Shown here: positions 41,098 through 41,943 of the stretch, piece by piece
How the letters are laid out: every line of letters starts with the position of its first letter
Position numbering within the stretch: position 1 is the stretch's first letter
Origin: Alphaproteobacteria bacterium
GTDB lineage: Bacteria > Pseudomonadota > Alphaproteobacteria > Micropepsales > Micropepsaceae
NCBI GenBank assembly: GCA_025361185.1
Contig: JANYAR010000005.1
Span: 1 to 41,943, forward strand
Direction of reading: 5' to 3'
Length of the DNA stretch: 41,943 nucleotides
The notes under the pieces: generated by a model
Seen by the model: the letters and a program-made list of their open reading frames with translations, nothing else
Databases searched by the model: none
Told to the model about the DNA's origin: nothing
Program-made: the position numbers and the translations under genes

Positions 41098-41943
41098 CTA
41101 TCGGCTCGCCAGAAAATCGAAATCGCAGCCTTCGGGGGCCTGGGTGACGCTTTTGTGATAAAGCGCTGCGTAACCGCGCGGCGGCGGCGTGGGCGCGGCG
41201 TGACCCGCCAGACGCCGCGCCAACTCTTCCTGGCTCACCAGAAGTTCGATTCTCTTGCTGGCGACAGACAGGCGAATACGGTCGCCATTGCGCACCGCCG
41301 CCAAAGGCCCGCCAACCGCGGCCTCGGGGGCAACATGCAGCACCACGGTGCCGAAGGCGGTGCCGGACATGCGGGCATCGGAGATCCGCACCATGTCCTT
41401 GATGCCCTGCTGCGCCAGTTTCTTGGGAATCGGAAGATACCCCGCTTCCGGCATGCTGGCGGCTTTGGGCCCGGCATTCTTCAGCACCAATATGTCGTCG
41501 GCCGCCACATCGAGCTTGGGATCGTCTATGCGGCCCGCAAGATCTTCGAGATTTTCAAACACCACCGCGCGTCCTTCATGCTCGAACAGCGACGGCGTCG
41601 CGGCCGCGCGCTTGAAGATGGCGCCATCCGGCGCCAGATTGCCTTTCAGCGCAATCAATCCACCCACCGGCGACACCGGATTGGAAAATTCGCGGATCAC
41701 TTTGCGATCGACCCAACCGGCTTTGTCCGCAAGCCGCTCGCCCAGGCTGCGGCCTTCGACATCCAGCGTGTCCAGATGCAGCAGGGGTTTGAGCTCCCGC
41801 AGCACCGCGCCGACGCCGCCCGCGGCAAAGAAATCCTCCATATAGCCTTCGCCCACCGGCTTGAGATCGACCAGCACGGGCGTCGTATCGGAAATCTCAT
41901 TCAGCCAGTCATAGGAAATCTTGATGCCCGCCCGCCCGGCGAT
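41098..41943 (-). CDS. IlvD/Edd family dehydratase, C-terminal part (sugar-acid dehydratase type)
   Basis: The last 281 residues of an IlvD/Edd dehydratase are present; the start lies beyond the window. These [Fe-S] enzymes dehydrate dihydroxy acids or aldonic acids. ISDTTPVLVDLKPVGEGYMEDFFAAGG, NPVSPVGGLIALKGNLAPDGAIFK, MPEAGYLPIPKKLAQQGIKDMVRISDARMSGTAFGT and VLHVAPEAAVGGPLA closely resemble L-arabinonate or related sugar-acid dehydratases more than biosynthetic IlvD. The cysteines binding the cluster lie in the missing half. It is the first visible gene of the operon with hyuA, hyuB and the PLP enzyme. Confidence 0.85.
   Translation of the reverse strand: MAGRAGIKISYDWLNEISDTTPVLVDLKPVGEGYMEDFFAAGGVGAVLRELKPLLHLDTLDVEGRSLGERLADKAGWVDRKVIREFSNPVSPVGGLIALKGNLAPDGAIFKRAAATPSLFEHEGRAVVFENLEDLAGRIDDPKLDVAADDILVLKNAGPKAASMPEAGYLPIPKKLAQQGIKDMVRISDARMSGTAFGTVVLHVAPEAAVGGPLAAVRNGDRIRLSVASKRIELLVSQEELARRLAGHAAPTPPPRGYAALYHKSVTQAPEGCDFDFLASR

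Overview
The window looks like a GC-rich alphaproteobacterial chromosome segment. The organism call is an inference from gene content: twin-arginine NrtA, a NasT-NasS nitrate control system, a Paracoccus-like assimilatory nitrate/nitrite reductase set, an alphaproteobacterial type of small membrane protein and a PEP-CTERM protein. I cannot name a genus. No tRNA, rRNA, CRISPR array or insertion sequence was seen.

Layout. Bases 1-545 are an internal fragment of a succinate-semialdehyde-type aldehyde dehydrogenase. It joins out of frame to a truncated MASE1 membrane-protein gene and is probably an assembly chimera or a rearrangement end. Bases 1306-3801 hold a divergent sugar-acid type MFS transporter and a secreted GH105 unsaturated glycuronyl hydrolase. 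Bases 3888-6604 hold a CHASE-type sensor histidine kinase overlapping a peptidoglycan-binding lipoprotein. Bases 6815-10048 hold moaA and a short ModE-type regulator on one strand, facing a split XdhC whose second half is fused to a MocA-type cytidylyltransferase. Bases 10068-12370 hold a glycine-rich PEP-CTERM protein, a tandem PilZ protein and a small membrane protein.

Bases 12402-36172 form a nitrate-assimilation and molybdenum-cofactor island. On the minus strand an operon reads porin, nrtA, nrtB, nrtC, nasT, nasS. A transketolase-like gene precedes it. Further on, the minus strand carries moaD-moaE-moaB-moaC-moeA and a MOT1-type molybdate transporter with a ModE box. On the plus strand a second nasT-nasS pair is followed by a NarK-type transporter, nirB, a Rieske-type nirD, the Mo-dependent nitrate reductase, a uroporphyrinogen-III synthase (for siroheme) and mobA. 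Together these genes cover nitrate and molybdate entry, cofactor and siroheme synthesis, and reduction of nitrate to ammonium.

The most notable signals are RNA structures. Both nitrate operons start with a leader carrying two hairpins with six-base loops that have A at position 1 and G at position 4, the signature bound by ANTAR proteins such as NasT. In front of the porin-nrt operon the second hairpin overlaps an intrinsic terminator. In front of the NarK-nirBD operon both loops are identical, no U-tract terminator is visible, and the competing helix covers the ribosome-binding region. This suggests two different output modes for paralogous NasT-NasS systems in one locus.

Bases 36177-41943 hold a tightly packed minus-strand operon: an IlvD/Edd-type dehydratase (cut by the window end), hyuA, hyuB and a D-threonine-aldolase/D-serine-dehydratase-like PLP protein that appears to lack the usual zinc ligands.
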